In this document: piece by piece, positions 28,188 through 37,419 of the stretch | Layout of the letters: the number at the start of each line of letters is the position of its first letter | Numbering within the stretch: position 1 is the stretch's first letter | From: Metallosphaera hakonensis JCM 8857 = DSM 7519 | Lineage (GTDB): Archaea > Thermoproteota > Thermoprotei_A > Sulfolobales > Sulfolobaceae | Assembly: GCF_003201675.2 (NCBI RefSeq) | Contig: NZ_CP029287.2 | Location: 744,001-808,000, forward strand | Reading direction: 5' to 3' | DNA length: 64,000 nt | Made by a program: the position numbers and the translations under genes | Notes under the pieces: model-generated | What the model saw: the letters and a program-made list of their open reading frames with translations, nothing else | Told to the model about the DNA's origin: nothing | The model's database searches: none

Positions 28188-29489
28188 ATGGATAGCCTAT
28201 CCAATAAATTAAAGATTCTCGAGTCGTCTCTGCCATCATACCTTGTCCTTAGCGAATCCCTATCCTCAATAGCTCCGTTGAGCTCGGTAGCTGCTTACTT
28301 AACTATTACATTGGCAATATCTGGTTCATCGAGCGCTCTAGCATCTCTCATGGGCGTTGGGATTTACGGGTTTTGGGTTTATGTGGGCTATCAACTGGCC
28401 AAGCTTTTCCCCTCAGAGGGGGGAACTTATACTTTCTCGAGGCAGATGTACTCTGAGAGAATTGCTTCAGCGGTAGGGTGGGTATATTGGGGTAGTTATA
28501 TGTTTTACATGATCTCTACTTCTACCTACGCATCCAGCGTACTTCTCCCCCTATTTGGAGTCTCTGGACTATACGCTCGATTAGCGGAAATAATTCTCCC
28601 CTCTTTGATTATTCTTATGATGATAAGTGGGATCAGACCACCTCTCTATTACAGCCTCGTGACATCAATGATTGAAATAATTATCATCTATGTTCTGGGC
28701 ATCTCAGTTTTGAGGGAGACCGGGGTGTCTTTATCTCCATTTCTACCCCAGGAGAATTTCTCGAAATTGGTGAGCGGGGCATTAGCGACTTCGTTTACCG
28801 TAGCTGGTGGTGGGGCTTCCTTCTTCTTGGGAAAAGAGGCCCGAGGGAAAGGTAGAGATGTAAGTAAATCTTTCTTGATAGCTTTCGTGTTATCCTCTTC
28901 CGCGATTGTTTTCTCCTCGTTTTACTTGGTTAAGGCAGGGGAGCTAGAACCCCAAATTATTGGCTCCGGATTTCCCGGTCTACTAGCTGCTAGAACTTTC
29001 GAGGGAGTGAGCTTTGAAGAGGTCATGTTCATATTGACTTTCAATAGCGTGATCGGATCGTTAATTTCTGCTTATGTGGCTCTATCTCGACTTTCCTTTT
29101 CATTGACAGGATGGCCTCTCTCTAAGTCCATTGGCCTGATAGGGGCTCTGTTTCTTCTCCTTGATTCCCTTATTGCCATCTCGGGAGACCCGGCTCAATG
29201 GTATATCTACTTCTTTATAGCCTCCCTATTCACGCTCTTGAGTGCGCACATAGCTCTCTCCTTAGGATTCATTAAGGTCAGAAGGAAGTCGAATTTTTCT
29301 TACCTAAAGCTAATACCAGGCCCCATTGCAGGAATTCTAATTACAGCGAGTCTTTTCTTCCTTTACGAGAGCCTCGGGGACTTGGTGATTATCGGAATAG
29401 TCGTAACTTGCTTATTGGGTATTTTCGGCTTCATCCATAAAACTCGGGGCTTACGGGGGAAGGGAAACTTCGTTCATCAAGGAGACTAA
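28188..29489 (+). CDS. APC-superfamily amino acid permease
   Basis: This 433-residue protein has about 12 hydrophobic segments. The helix 1 region SSIAPLSSVAAYLTITLAIS and LFPSEGGTYTFSRQMYSERI (the conserved PxxGGxY-F loop after helix 2) identify the amino acid/polyamine permease superfamily. The substrate cannot be told. It starts at ATG 28188 with a TATA-like TTTATATATT about 30 bases upstream. Confidence 0.85.
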   Translation: MDSLSNKLKILESSLPSYLVLSESLSSIAPLSSVAAYLTITLAISGSSSALASLMGVGIYGFWVYVGYQLAKLFPSEGGTYTFSRQMYSERIASAVGWVYWGSYMFYMISTSTYASSVLLPLFGVSGLYARLAEIILPSLIILMMISGIRPPLYYSLVTSMIEIIIIYVLGISVLRETGVSLSPFLPQENFSKLVSGALATSFTVAGGGASFFLGKEARGKGRDVSKSFLIAFVLSSSAIVFSSFYLVKAGELEPQIIGSGFPGLLAARTFEGVSFEEVMFILTFNSVIGSLISAYVALSRLSFSLTGWPLSKSIGLIGALFLLLDSLIAISGDPAQWYIYFFIASLFTLLSAHIALSLGFIKVRRKSNFSYLKLIPGPIAGILITASLFFLYESLGDLVIIGIVVTCLLGIFGFIHKTRGLRGKGNFVHQGD

Positions 29490-29574
29490 TAGTTTCCTAT
29501 TTCTATGTGGAGATAAGGAAAAGCGTAATATTCGATGACTCTCTTAAAAATGATCACCATTTAATATATTATAC

Positions 29575-30003
29575 GTGAGACTTCCCGAAGCTATAATTGA
29601 AATTGGAAGAGAGACAAGAAATGAAACAAACGACGCCTTAGAGGGAAAGCTATCCGTAGAAGAGATTGTTCAAATCAGGCTGGAAACTGCAGACTTCTAC
29701 ATGGAAAGGGCTAAGGATTTAGTGAAGACCTCCCATATATTAGCGAGCGAGATGCTCTTCAAGTCCATTGCGGAGGGCATTAAGGCACTAGGAGACTATT
29801 TCGGAGTTAAGAGAGATCTGAGAGAATTACCACTCTTCCTCTCAGATATCCTAGGAGAATGGGTAGAGAATGCCTGGGAGATCGGAAAGAGGCTCCATTA
29901 TGACGGCTACATCTTCGAATTCCTTCAGAGGGATGACGTAGAACAATACATTAAGTTCGTCGACGAATTCCTGGCCAATTGCAAAACGGCCGTACTTTAT
30001 TGA
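29575..30003 (+). CDS. PaREP1-family (HEPN-like) protein
   Basis: This 142-residue helical protein starts with GTG (VRLPEAIIEIGRE). AKDLVKTSHILASEMLFKSI followed by AEGIKALGDYFGV is the family's core, where substrate-sized HEPN bundles occur. PaREP1 proteins are widespread in Crenarchaeota in many copies, and their role is unknown, though HEPN domains often pair with nucleotidyltransferases or act as RNases. No R-x4-6-H RNase motif is obvious here. Its 3' end overlaps the convergent gene by seven bases. Confidence 0.7.
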   Translation: MRLPEAIIEIGRETRNETNDALEGKLSVEEIVQIRLETADFYMERAKDLVKTSHILASEMLFKSIAEGIKALGDYFGVKRDLRELPLFLSDILGEWVENAWEIGKRLHYDGYIFEFLQRDDVEQYIKFVDEFLANCKTAVLY

Positions 30004-30416
30004 TCTTGACCATTAGTCTGTTTAATTACGCTCAGATTTATACTGTTCATGAGGGTGTTCGTAGAGAAGTTTCCGCCAGAAAATATACCCGTCACATAGA
30101 ATTGGACCTGATACACTCCCTTGTGAAGGTGAATTAACGCTGACGGTGATGATGAAGTTAATACCACTACTCTATGGTCGTCTTTGTTCAACCCTAGAAT
30201 CGCTATCACATATAAGGACTTTACAGAGCTTATGTTGTTATTTAACTTGATTAAGTACACGCCCGAGTGATCAATCACAAACGTCTCGGTGAAGTTTAAG
30301 CTAAACGATCGACCTTGCTGGACAGGTATAGTGGTGGTGTTTATGAGTTTCACAGATGAGTAAACCGTGAAACCCAATGCAACTAAAAGCATTATGATGA
30401 TGATGTAAGTTCTCAC
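29997..30416 (-). CDS. Membrane-anchored secreted protein
   Basis: This 139-residue protein begins MRTYIIIIMLLVALGFTVYS, an N-terminal anchor or signal, and the rest is a beta-rich extracytoplasmic domain with N-x-S/T sequons (FSLNFTETF, NNISSV). The family is not recognised. It overlaps the upstream winged-helix membrane gene by four bases (ATGA), placing it last in the surface-protein operon. Confidence 0.6.
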   Translation of the reverse strand: MRTYIIIIMLLVALGFTVYSSVKLINTTTIPVQQGRSFSLNFTETFVIDHSGVYLIKLNNNISSVKSLYVIAILGLNKDDHRVVVLTSSSPSALIHLHKGVYQVQFYVTGIFSGGNFSTNTLMNSINLSVIKQTNGQDQ

Positions 30417-31141
30417 CTGGTACCACCCTTCGCCACATATCTAACTTTCCCTTTCTCCCTTATCTCCTCTATCATACCCATGTTCACCAACCTCTTCACT
30501 CTTCTGTACACTGTTGTGCGTGGAAGTAAGGAGACCTCGGAGATCTTATTCAGATTGTCGGCGCCGGATTTTATTGCCTCAAGTATCTTAATGTCTCTAT
30601 CGTCTAGATCATTGGATTGAACCAGCTGGGGGGAAGGCCTCCTCCTAAAGAGGAGGTATCCTAGGTATGCCGTGATTCCACTGCTAACCGCTGTGGAATA
30701 AACGTAAGGATTCTCTGTGAAAACGTTCTGATCAACCAGGTAATATGCTATTGTTACATTGCCAGTATCGAAGGTTATATTGAGCTCGTTTCCCTCTTGA
30801 ATAAGTGACGAGGGTACAGGTTCCATATATGTTATTCGAGAATTAAGGGGAAGTAATACCGTTACCTTAGAAACGTTAGGTTCATCGATGGAAAGGATCC
30901 CTTGCGTTTTCACTTTAAACTGAACTTGGGCTGGTGTATACATGGGGGATATGTAATTTCCGCTTCTGGTTACCCCTTGAGTCGTTATTAAGGTCCAGTT
31001 TGCTGGAACGTAGATCCATTCACGCGTTTGAAAATCCAGGATTACAGTTCCGTTATACGACAATACCGCATTTACCTGTGCGCCTATAACTGGAACCAGA
31101 AGCAAAAGGGCCACCAGAAGAATCATTAACTTGTTACGCAT
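30413..31141 (-). CDS. Membrane protein with C-terminal winged-helix domain
   Basis: This 242-residue protein has a signal or anchor (MILLVALLLLVPVIGAQVNA), an extracytoplasmic beta-rich domain, one membrane segment (SSGITAYLGYLLF, followed by RRR) and a cytoplasmic winged helix (DLDDRDIKILEAIKSG, SLLPRTTVYRRVKRLVNMGM, KGKVRYVA). This layout could sense something outside and act on DNA inside. It lies in the surface-protein operon, so autoregulation of that operon is a reasonable guess. The membrane segment is short and the topology needs a prediction program. Confidence 0.7.
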   Translation of the reverse strand: MRNKLMILLVALLLLVPVIGAQVNAVLSYNGTVILDFQTREWIYVPANWTLITTQGVTRSGNYISPMYTPAQVQFKVKTQGILSIDEPNVSKVTVLLPLNSRITYMEPVPSSLIQEGNELNITFDTGNVTIAYYLVDQNVFTENPYVYSTAVSSGITAYLGYLLFRRRPSPQLVQSNDLDDRDIKILEAIKSGADNLNKISEVSLLPRTTVYRRVKRLVNMGMIEEIREKGKVRYVAKGGTR

Positions 31142-31269
31142 GAAGCCAACACCGTTATCCCAGCTAAGAATAAGAGTCCAAGATAGAGAAAAAAGGCCAA
31201 TACCAAAGATATGCTGGGATAGGCAGGTACAATATACGCTAACAGTCTCAATAAAGACTCAATAGCCAT
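31126..31269 (-). CDS. Candidate 47-residue membrane peptide
   Basis: This ORF opens MAIESLLRLLAYIVPAYPSI and continues with the hydrophobic run LVLAFFLYLGLLFLAGITV, so it would be a one- or two-helix membrane peptide. It fills the gap between the large surface-protein gene and the winged-helix gene and overlaps the latter by 16 bases, as co-translated small genes do. Family unknown; ORF length alone does not prove it. Confidence 0.5.
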   Translation of the reverse strand: MAIESLLRLLAYIVPAYPSISLVLAFFLYLGLLFLAGITVLASCVTS

Positions 31270-31303
31270 AAGTAGAAAAAAGATTTCCGAATAAAAAATA
31301 TTG

Positions 31304-33886
31304 TTACTTTTTCCTCCTTACGAGAACTAGCGCAACTACAACAATAATGATTACTATTATTATGGCAATATAGAATGCTGGGTTCTCCAATAGGACAGTA
31401 GTGAGAGGTGGACTCACGTTAACAGTGAAGTGATCGTTCTGTACGAATGGCACAAAGGAACCTGTTTGATTCCACACTAGGGTAAGTGTAAGCGGATAGG
31501 AACCAACTGAAGCTCCTCCACTAACGTCAACCACGTACGTAACGTTGATCTCCTGTCCCGGTGCAATATCTCCTAAGCTCGCCTCGGATGCAGTAAGTCC
31601 TTGTAGTGGATTCGACGAGCTCACATGTGGGTATATCACGTCAGAGGTTCCCAGTACTGCTCTAACGTTCTTAGCGGTGACGTTACCGACGTTCTTTAGC
31701 ACCAAGGTAATTGGGACCTTAGTGTCTCCAGGTTGTAAGGGCGAGTAAATCACATTTACTATGGAGAGGTTAGCCTTGGGATAAACCGTTAGGGTGTATG
31801 GCTTAGTGTAGCTTCCTCCATCATAAAACACTGTGAAATTAAGCTGATAACTACCTGGCTTGAAATTATCTGGGACGTTTATTAGGAACGAGATATTGAG
31901 AGGAGTCCCTGGGGGGATAGCTCCCACCGTGACGTTACTCTGAGAGACCACGGGGAATGGAGATCTTAAAATCAAGTATGAGTTCTGTGCGGTCGCGGAA
32001 CCGTAGTTAGTTAGTAACACTCCCACTCTAACATCGTAAAAACCAGGGAAAACTTGAGGAGGAACAGTGAAAATCGATAGAGTGACCTTGGGTGGATAAA
32101 TTGTGACGGGCACATATTGTGTCACGTTAACCTGACTGTAATGAATTATAACAGGAATGTAATAAGTTCCAGGAGTGGCATTGGGATAAACGTTAGCTGT
32201 TACGGATCCCTCATTAATTTGACCAGCGGGGATTATTCCTAGCATCAAAGAGTTTTGAGTGAACTGGATTGGAAACTCTGAACTGTTGAAATAAAGTGAA
32301 ACGTTGAGCGCATTAACGTCTCCCAGATTTCTCACTATGAACGTTAGAGGTAAGTTGGTCTGGCCAGGGGCAGCAGTGAGTAGAGAAGATGAGGAACCCC
32401 AAAGGCTGGAAACAGAGAACGTCTCATAACCTACCACTGGCACAGTTATGAATGTATTAATAGTCTCGCCAGAGAAGTACTCTATTTCGGCAGGAATCTG
32501 GTACACTCCCGAGGTCGCGTTGGGGTAGACTGAGGCGTAAGTTGTGACCTCAATGGGCTGTCCTGGAGGTAGGTAACCCACGTTGAGGTAGTTCTGCATG
32601 AATCTCACAGGATAAGTTGAGGTAAGCAGTATTGAGGCGTTGGACAACTGGACGTTTCCCTGATTGTCAATGATCAAGGTTATTGGAACGTTGTTGTCCC
32701 CAGGTGCCACAAGTTGAGGAGATGAGGGAGCACCCCATACTGCCTGCACTGAGGCTCTAGCGTAGCCTAGAATGGAAACAGGGACATAGATGGTCTGTTT
32801 TTCACCAAAGTAGTTAACCGTACCCACAATATAGTAAACTCCTGGTGAAGCATTTGAATAGACTGAGGTGATCAATGTGGTCTCAGAATAAAGGCCGGCT
32901 GGGATAATACCCATGTAGCCTGACTGTTGTAGGAAATGCAAGGGATAATCATTTTGAGGAAATGTGATAGAGACGTTATCTACGTTAACGTCGCCTAGGT
33001 TGCTCAAGATTATGGTAAGCGGTTGCCTGGCACTTCCAGCGCTAACAACTAATGGATTGCTTGAACTGCCCCAAAGGGAACTCGCTGAGAAGTTCGTGTA
33101 ACCGGTTATTGGAATTGAGACCGTAGTGAAAAGTTTAGATGTAGAGAAGTACTCTATTTCGGCAGGAATCTGGTACACTCCCGAGGTCGCGTTGGGGTAG
33201 ACTGAGGCGTAAGTTGTGACCTCAATGGGCTGTCCTGGAGGTAGGTAACCCACGTTGAGGTAGTTCTGCATGAATCTCACAGGATAAGTTGAGGTAAGCA
33301 GTATTGAGGCGTTGGACAACTGGACGTTTCCCTGATTGTCAATGATCAAGGTTATTGGAACGTTGTTGTCCCCAGGTGCCACAAGTTGAGGAGATGAGGG
33401 AGCACCCCATACTGCCTGCACTGAGGCTCTAGCGTAGCCGAGAATGGCCACTGAAGAATTCAATGTTTTGTGGAAGTGGCCATATAATCCGATGGGACCC
33501 GAGACCTTAACGCTTATGTTATAGACACCTTGAGATGCGGTATTCTCTATGTTGTAGTAGTAGATTACGCTGATCGCTTGTCCTGGACTCCATTGGAGTA
33601 TGGATATATTTTGAGTATTGTTATAATAATTTATGAGTTGAAACGGATAAACGCTAAATCCAGTAATGTTGACGTTTGTTAGTGTAAAGCCATTGGCGTT
33701 AATTAATGTGAAGTTGATGGGAACGTCGGTCATTCCTGGAGCTAAGGGTTCCTCCAGGGGTTTAGCGTACATAATGAAATGAAATTGCGGTGAGTAAATC
33801 CCAAATCCAAGGGAAGTCATCCCGAAAAAAGAGGAAAGAAGCATTAGTCCTATTATCGCCTTTACATATATCGATCTAAACTTCAT
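31304..33886 (-). CDS. Large surface protein with repeated beta-sandwich domains
   Basis: This 860-residue protein has an N-terminal signal (MKFRSIYVKAIIGLMLLSSF), then some seven CARDB/COG1361-like beta-sandwich domains, each with a LxPGxxxxPITLxxxNxGNVxxxN-type pattern (e.g. VAPGDNNVPITLIIDNQG), and ends with a membrane anchor (AIIIVIIIVVVALVLV) and RRKK. N-glycosylation sequons are dense. It is probably an S-layer-associated or adhesion protein. Residues about 149-248 and 373-472 are encoded by identical DNA. I chose ATG 33886 because the TATA-like box at 33911-33918 lies 28 bases before it; the ORF extends to 33928. Confidence 0.8.
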   Translation of the reverse strand: MKFRSIYVKAIIGLMLLSSFFGMTSLGFGIYSPQFHFIMYAKPLEEPLAPGMTDVPINFTLINANGFTLTNVNITGFSVYPFQLINYYNNTQNISILQWSPGQAISVIYYYNIENTASQGVYNISVKVSGPIGLYGHFHKTLNSSVAILGYARASVQAVWGAPSSPQLVAPGDNNVPITLIIDNQGNVQLSNASILLTSTYPVRFMQNYLNVGYLPPGQPIEVTTYASVYPNATSGVYQIPAEIEYFSTSKLFTTVSIPITGYTNFSASSLWGSSSNPLVVSAGSARQPLTIILSNLGDVNVDNVSITFPQNDYPLHFLQQSGYMGIIPAGLYSETTLITSVYSNASPGVYYIVGTVNYFGEKQTIYVPVSILGYARASVQAVWGAPSSPQLVAPGDNNVPITLIIDNQGNVQLSNASILLTSTYPVRFMQNYLNVGYLPPGQPIEVTTYASVYPNATSGVYQIPAEIEYFSGETINTFITVPVVGYETFSVSSLWGSSSSLLTAAPGQTNLPLTFIVRNLGDVNALNVSLYFNSSEFPIQFTQNSLMLGIIPAGQINEGSVTANVYPNATPGTYYIPVIIHYSQVNVTQYVPVTIYPPKVTLSIFTVPPQVFPGFYDVRVGVLLTNYGSATAQNSYLILRSPFPVVSQSNVTVGAIPPGTPLNISFLINVPDNFKPGSYQLNFTVFYDGGSYTKPYTLTVYPKANLSIVNVIYSPLQPGDTKVPITLVLKNVGNVTAKNVRAVLGTSDVIYPHVSSSNPLQGLTASEASLGDIAPGQEINVTYVVDVSGGASVGSYPLTLTLVWNQTGSFVPFVQNDHFTVNVSPPLTTVLLENPAFYIAIIIVIIIVVVALVLVRRKK
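32471..32767. repeat. 297 bp perfect direct repeat, copy 2 in gene
   Basis: It is identical, as read, to 33143-33439 (offset 672 bp, 224 codons), with mismatches beginning exactly at both ends. It encodes one beta-sandwich domain of the surface protein. Confidence 0.95.
33143..33439. repeat. 297 bp perfect direct repeat, copy 1 in gene
   Basis: This is the partner of 32471-32767. The neighbouring domains are clearly related but diverged, so only this stretch has been duplicated or homogenised recently. Confidence 0.95.
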
Positions 33887-33891
33887 GAGTG

Positions 33892-33909
33892 CTAAAGATA
33901 TATCTTTAG
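33892..33909. promoter_or_regulatory. Perfect 18 bp palindrome at surface-protein promoter
   Basis: CTAAAGATATATCTTTAG is its own reverse complement. It sits between the TATA-like ATTTAAAG (33911-33918) and ATG 33886, over the expected transcription start, the classic place for a repressor of an archaeal gene. Confidence 0.6.
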
Positions 33910-33918
33910 TATTTAAAG

Positions 33919-34334
33919 TCATGGACATAGTGGTTTAGAGTAAACCTAAAAAATAAGGATAGAAAGATGATGACGTTGAATCTGAAGGACTTTAGATACG
34001 TAGGTTAGCTGGTCAACTATTATCGATGGGACGAAGAAAGTCTAGCTTAGAGCAAAAGGAACCATGTAAATTGCTACGGCTATTCAACTTCGATGTGTCT
34101 TGGATATTTTCATTGTATTTGGTATATTACTTACGTATATCTCAAAAAATTAACCCATATTCTGTATCTCTCGTGATAACTTGTTATAAAATGAAAACAA
34201 TCTTGCTACTCTCGGATTCCCAGCGTGACCAGGGAAAATTGTAAGACCGCTGTGAATTATCTTGGGATAGATTACGCGTAACTTCTCAGTGTGCCATATG
34301 TGGTACATTTAACTCAACAGGGTGGATCGAATCC
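33919..34334. other. Intergenic region, nothing assigned
   Basis: The right side carries no promoter because both neighbours run on the minus strand. A 72-codon plus-strand frame at 34026 is not supported by composition or context. I see no RNA gene. Confidence 0.5.
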
Positions 34335-35210
34335 TTATTTCCCCTTTAGCTCCCAATAAGCCTTTTCAAACGATTGATTTATTATACTGAGGTAATGATT
34401 CAGGTTCTTTATTTCATCGAGCTTTATTGAAACTAGGAACACGTTAGTCGAACCGTTTTTGCTATAAAAGGATATATCAGGGGGCTGAGCCTTTATTCCC
34501 TTGAACTCGTCTTCAATAATATTACGAACCCTTTCCATGAGTACGTTTCCAGGTACATCTGCATTTACAGTGAGCTGATACGGATATACAAGTTTGTCTT
34601 CCTCCCTCAACTTAGTGAAAACGGTATTCCCTAAAAACGCCGAATTCGGGACTTTCACAAGATTACCAGTCACAGTGCGCACTTCGGTGAATAATAGGGT
34701 CACTCTCTCAGCCTCTCCCACTATTGGTGGAGACCAAATCCATGACTGCAAAATTATCGCGTCTCCTGGCCTAACTGTCCTGCTCGATGTTACCATTATT
34801 CCAGAGAGAATATTGGAGACAACTGTTTGTGCCGCGAGACCAATGGCAACGCCACCAACTGCACCTCCAATCGCCGCTCCTGTTAGGTTTACGCCCAGCG
34901 CTGAAAGAATCGCTAGTACCAGGAGAGTGTAGAGAGCCAAGTCCACTATGAGGGAAACAGACCTTATTGTTACCTTGTCTGCTCTGGTTGAAAGATAGTT
35001 CTCCAATGCGTACTTGATTATCCTTATAATTATGTACCCACCTATTCCCACCAGTGCGGCGTCTAGACCCAGTTGAATATCGGTAACATAAGGGAGGATC
35101 TTAGAGTTTGAAACAATTAAGGCTGATAAGACCACATGTAGAACATAAACTACAGCACCGATTATAATCAGAAGAAGGAGGACTCTGATTAAGGGTCTGG
35201 TGGAACTCAT
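34335..35210 (-). CDS. MscS-family mechanosensitive channel
   Basis: This 291-residue protein has three N-terminal hydrophobic helices and then the pore-helix signature GAAIGGAVGGVAIGLAAQTV (Gly/Ala packing) followed by SNILSGIMVTSSRTVRPGDA, the MscS beta-domain start. The C-terminal alpha/beta cytoplasmic domain follows. It would open under membrane tension to release solutes on osmotic downshift. It is a compact, single-domain member. Confidence 0.88.
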   Translation of the reverse strand: MSSTRPLIRVLLLLIIIGAVVYVLHVVLSALIVSNSKILPYVTDIQLGLDAALVGIGGYIIIRIIKYALENYLSTRADKVTIRSVSLIVDLALYTLLVLAILSALGVNLTGAAIGGAVGGVAIGLAAQTVVSNILSGIMVTSSRTVRPGDAIILQSWIWSPPIVGEAERVTLLFTEVRTVTGNLVKVPNSAFLGNTVFTKLREEDKLVYPYQLTVNADVPGNVLMERVRNIIEDEFKGIKAQPPDISFYSKNGSTNVFLVSIKLDEIKNLNHYLSIINQSFEKAYWELKGK

Positions 35211-35563
35211 GAGTATTACTAGACATGACTTGATATATCTTTATCGGATCATTCTGGTCTGACTCGCCTCTTCGTCTTATGAGGTATCCAGGGTTTCAGG
35301 TTCCTTCTTAACTTGATTTACTTTTCTTCTGCTTAGCGACATGGCACTTAAAGGAACGCGAAAGGATGAATACCAACAGCCTTATCGTCGGGTCATAGTG
35401 AATACTAAATTTCCCAAGAGTAAAGTTTAGGTAAAATACATGACGTAAAAACTATACTTCCCATTGGACTCCGTAATTAGCTTAACACGCGGGGATTTGC
35501 AGGGACTCATAAGGTTGAACAGAGCCATAGTCAGAATAATGGCTTTTCGATTCTATATGTATT
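35211..35563. other. Intergenic region, nothing assigned
   Basis: The left end holds the mscS-type gene's promoter (AT-rich, TATATCTTTAT about 20 bases upstream). No other structure is seen. Confidence 0.5.
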
Positions 35564-36679
35564 CTACACTCTCAATAACAAGAAATACGAGATAGCAGAG
35601 ACCAAGATAATTAGACCGCAAATTACCCACAACATATGGAACCCCAGAGCGGAGATTGCGATCGAAGCTATAATAGGTGCCACCACTCCACTACTCTGCC
35701 AGAAAAAGTTGGCGAAACCTGATATGCTTCCAGCGTTTTTACTATCGATTAGTGATACAGCACTTGAGTTCGCTGGTGTTATAATGAATCTCACGAAACC
35801 CATTATTGTTGCTATTAACATAATTTGCACAGATATTACGAAATATGCTAGGGCTATTGTGAGTGCGCCGTAAATACTTTCAAAAAGAGATAATGTGCTT
35901 CTCACCCCTATGTCCTTTATAATGTAGCCAGCTATCACAGTGGAAGGTATGCCCGCCAAAGCTAAGAGCGAATATGCGAAACCTGCAGTATATGGATTCA
36001 ACCCCACATCGAGGAAGTACTTATATGCGTATAGGGTTATTATCCAATAAGACAAAAAGAAGAGAAAACCAGATAAACTGATTGTAATTACGTTCCTATT
36101 CCTTACAAGCGTAAATACTCCTCCACTTTTATTCCCTTCCACTTTAACATTTAAGGGGAGGTATAGAAGGGCAAGAAGCAATGAGACGATCGCAACAAGA
36201 TAATAGGCCCATCTCCAACTTATATTTATACAAATGAAGGGTAAGATCAATCCAGAGAGGACTATTGATAGGGGCCACGCTAAACTATAATAACCTATTG
36301 CTACAGGCAGTTTTCTTGGACTAAATGACGCTGAAAGGACCTTGATTGTAACAGGGTATATCCAACCGGCGCTTAGTCCCATAAGAAGACTCGCCAAATA
36401 CTCCTCAACAATGTTAGTGGACATACCTGATATAAAGGACGAAGCACTTAACCCTAGTAGAGAGGCAAGACCCACAGACCTCGGGAACTTGTTGCTCACT
36501 ACACCTGCCGGGATCTGAACTACCACGTAACCTAAGAAGAAGAGGGAAAAGATCACACTGTCTTCGACCTGTGTAGGCCTTAACGTTGAGTACACCGATA
36601 CTATACTCCACGCGATCCTTGAGAAGTAGCTTAGGAAGAACGAAGCAGAAGTAATAAAGACTATTAAAAACTTCCTCAT
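35564..36679 (-). CDS. Major facilitator superfamily transporter
   Basis: This 371-residue protein has 11 or 12 hydrophobic segments. The helix 2-3 loop VVQIPAGVVSNKFPRSVGLA is the MFS motif A in a weakly conserved form, and the second half repeats the fold (SLLALAGIPSTVIAGYIIKDIGVRS). The substrate is unknown. It stands alone. Confidence 0.85.
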   Translation of the reverse strand: MRKFLIVFITSASFFLSYFSRIAWSIVSVYSTLRPTQVEDSVIFSLFFLGYVVVQIPAGVVSNKFPRSVGLASLLGLSASSFISGMSTNIVEEYLASLLMGLSAGWIYPVTIKVLSASFSPRKLPVAIGYYSLAWPLSIVLSGLILPFICINISWRWAYYLVAIVSLLLALLYLPLNVKVEGNKSGGVFTLVRNRNVITISLSGFLFFLSYWIITLYAYKYFLDVGLNPYTAGFAYSLLALAGIPSTVIAGYIIKDIGVRSTLSLFESIYGALTIALAYFVISVQIMLIATIMGFVRFIITPANSSAVSLIDSKNAGSISGFANFFWQSSGVVAPIIASIAISALGFHMLWVICGLIILVSAISYFLLLRV

Positions 36680-36769
36680 GGGGTCAAGATCGTCCTGATA
36701 CTAAAATTTTTAATTTGTCTGGGCCGAAGTTTCATAGTCCGAGTACTTTCACCATTGCATTCCGCGATG

Positions 36770-37168
36770 TCAAGGACGGGTTACTGTAACAAGATCCCTA
36801 ATCCTGTCGTAGTCTTTGTCTTCGCTTACTATTACTAAATTAAGCCTCTTCGCGACGGCTACGTTTATCGCATCCCCTACGTTTAAGTCTCTTTCAAAGA
36901 CTAAACTCCCAGCGTGAATAAAGTCGTTAGAGGTCACGTCAATAATTGAGCTTTTAATCTCACCGAGCACTAAGCCTAAGAACCTCAAATAACCCTTAGC
37001 CCTATCCTTATTACCAAAATGATATAGCTCGAGGTATCTCTCTCTAATAACTGTTAAAAATTCGTAGACTGACGTAGCAGTGACTAGTCCATCTCCTTTA
37101 TACTTCAGGAATTTTTTGGAAAACAAAACGTCTGTATCTATTAAGTACCTTCTATATTCCATTGTCAT
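36770..37168 (-). CDS. VapC-type PIN-domain toxin
   Basis: This 132-residue PIN ribonuclease has the acidic residues spaced as in VapC: Asp in LIDTDVLFS, Glu in TSVYEFLTVI, Asp in NVGDAINVAVAKRLN and the last in VSEDKDYDRI. It overlaps the upstream antitoxin gene by four bases, the usual VapBC coupling. The target RNA is not known. Sulfolobales carry many such modules, several linked to heat response. Confidence 0.88.
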   Translation of the reverse strand: MTMEYRRYLIDTDVLFSKKFLKYKGDGLVTATSVYEFLTVIRERYLELYHFGNKDRAKGYLRFLGLVLGEIKSSIIDVTSNDFIHAGSLVFERDLNVGDAINVAVAKRLNLVIVSEDKDYDRIRDLVTVTRP

Positions 37169-37419
37169 TTCCTACTAACTGCGTTATTGACAATACGTTC
37201 TATTTCAGCTGGAGTAATGCTGAGCTCTTCTACCATCTTCAGGAACTCCTCCTCAAATGCCTTAGATGCCTTCTCTGCCACTTTCTCGGCCACTTCCTTC
37301 TTATCTGTAATAAAGTACCCTGATCCCAGGTCTATGAGGTAAATTTCTTTATTCTTGTAATCAGAAGTCAAGATCCTGCCCTTTTCGTCTACCTTTCTGA
37401 TCAATATCTGTCCTATCAT
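37165..37419 (-). CDS. VapB-like antitoxin with AbrB-type N-terminus
   Basis: This 84-residue protein begins MIGQILIRKVDEKGRIL, a swapped-hairpin AbrB DNA-binding start, and ends in a helical charged tail (EEEFLKMVEELSITPAEIER) that would wrap the VapC partner. It would bind its own promoter and neutralise the toxin. ATG 37419 is chosen because the family starts right before the first strand; an upstream in-frame start at 37458 adds 13 basic residues. Confidence 0.78.
   Translation of the reverse strand: MIGQILIRKVDEKGRILTSDYKNKEIYLIDLGSGYFITDKKEVAEKVAEKASKAFEEEFLKMVEELSITPAEIERIVNNAVSRK

Noticed and set aside
33957-34010. Second C/D box RNA candidate (ATGATGA ... CTGA)
   Set aside because: The interval from C to D' is only eight bases and no C' or D box follows at the right distance.
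34026-34244. 72-residue plus-strand ORF
   Set aside because: No motif, no promoter and poor protein-like composition.
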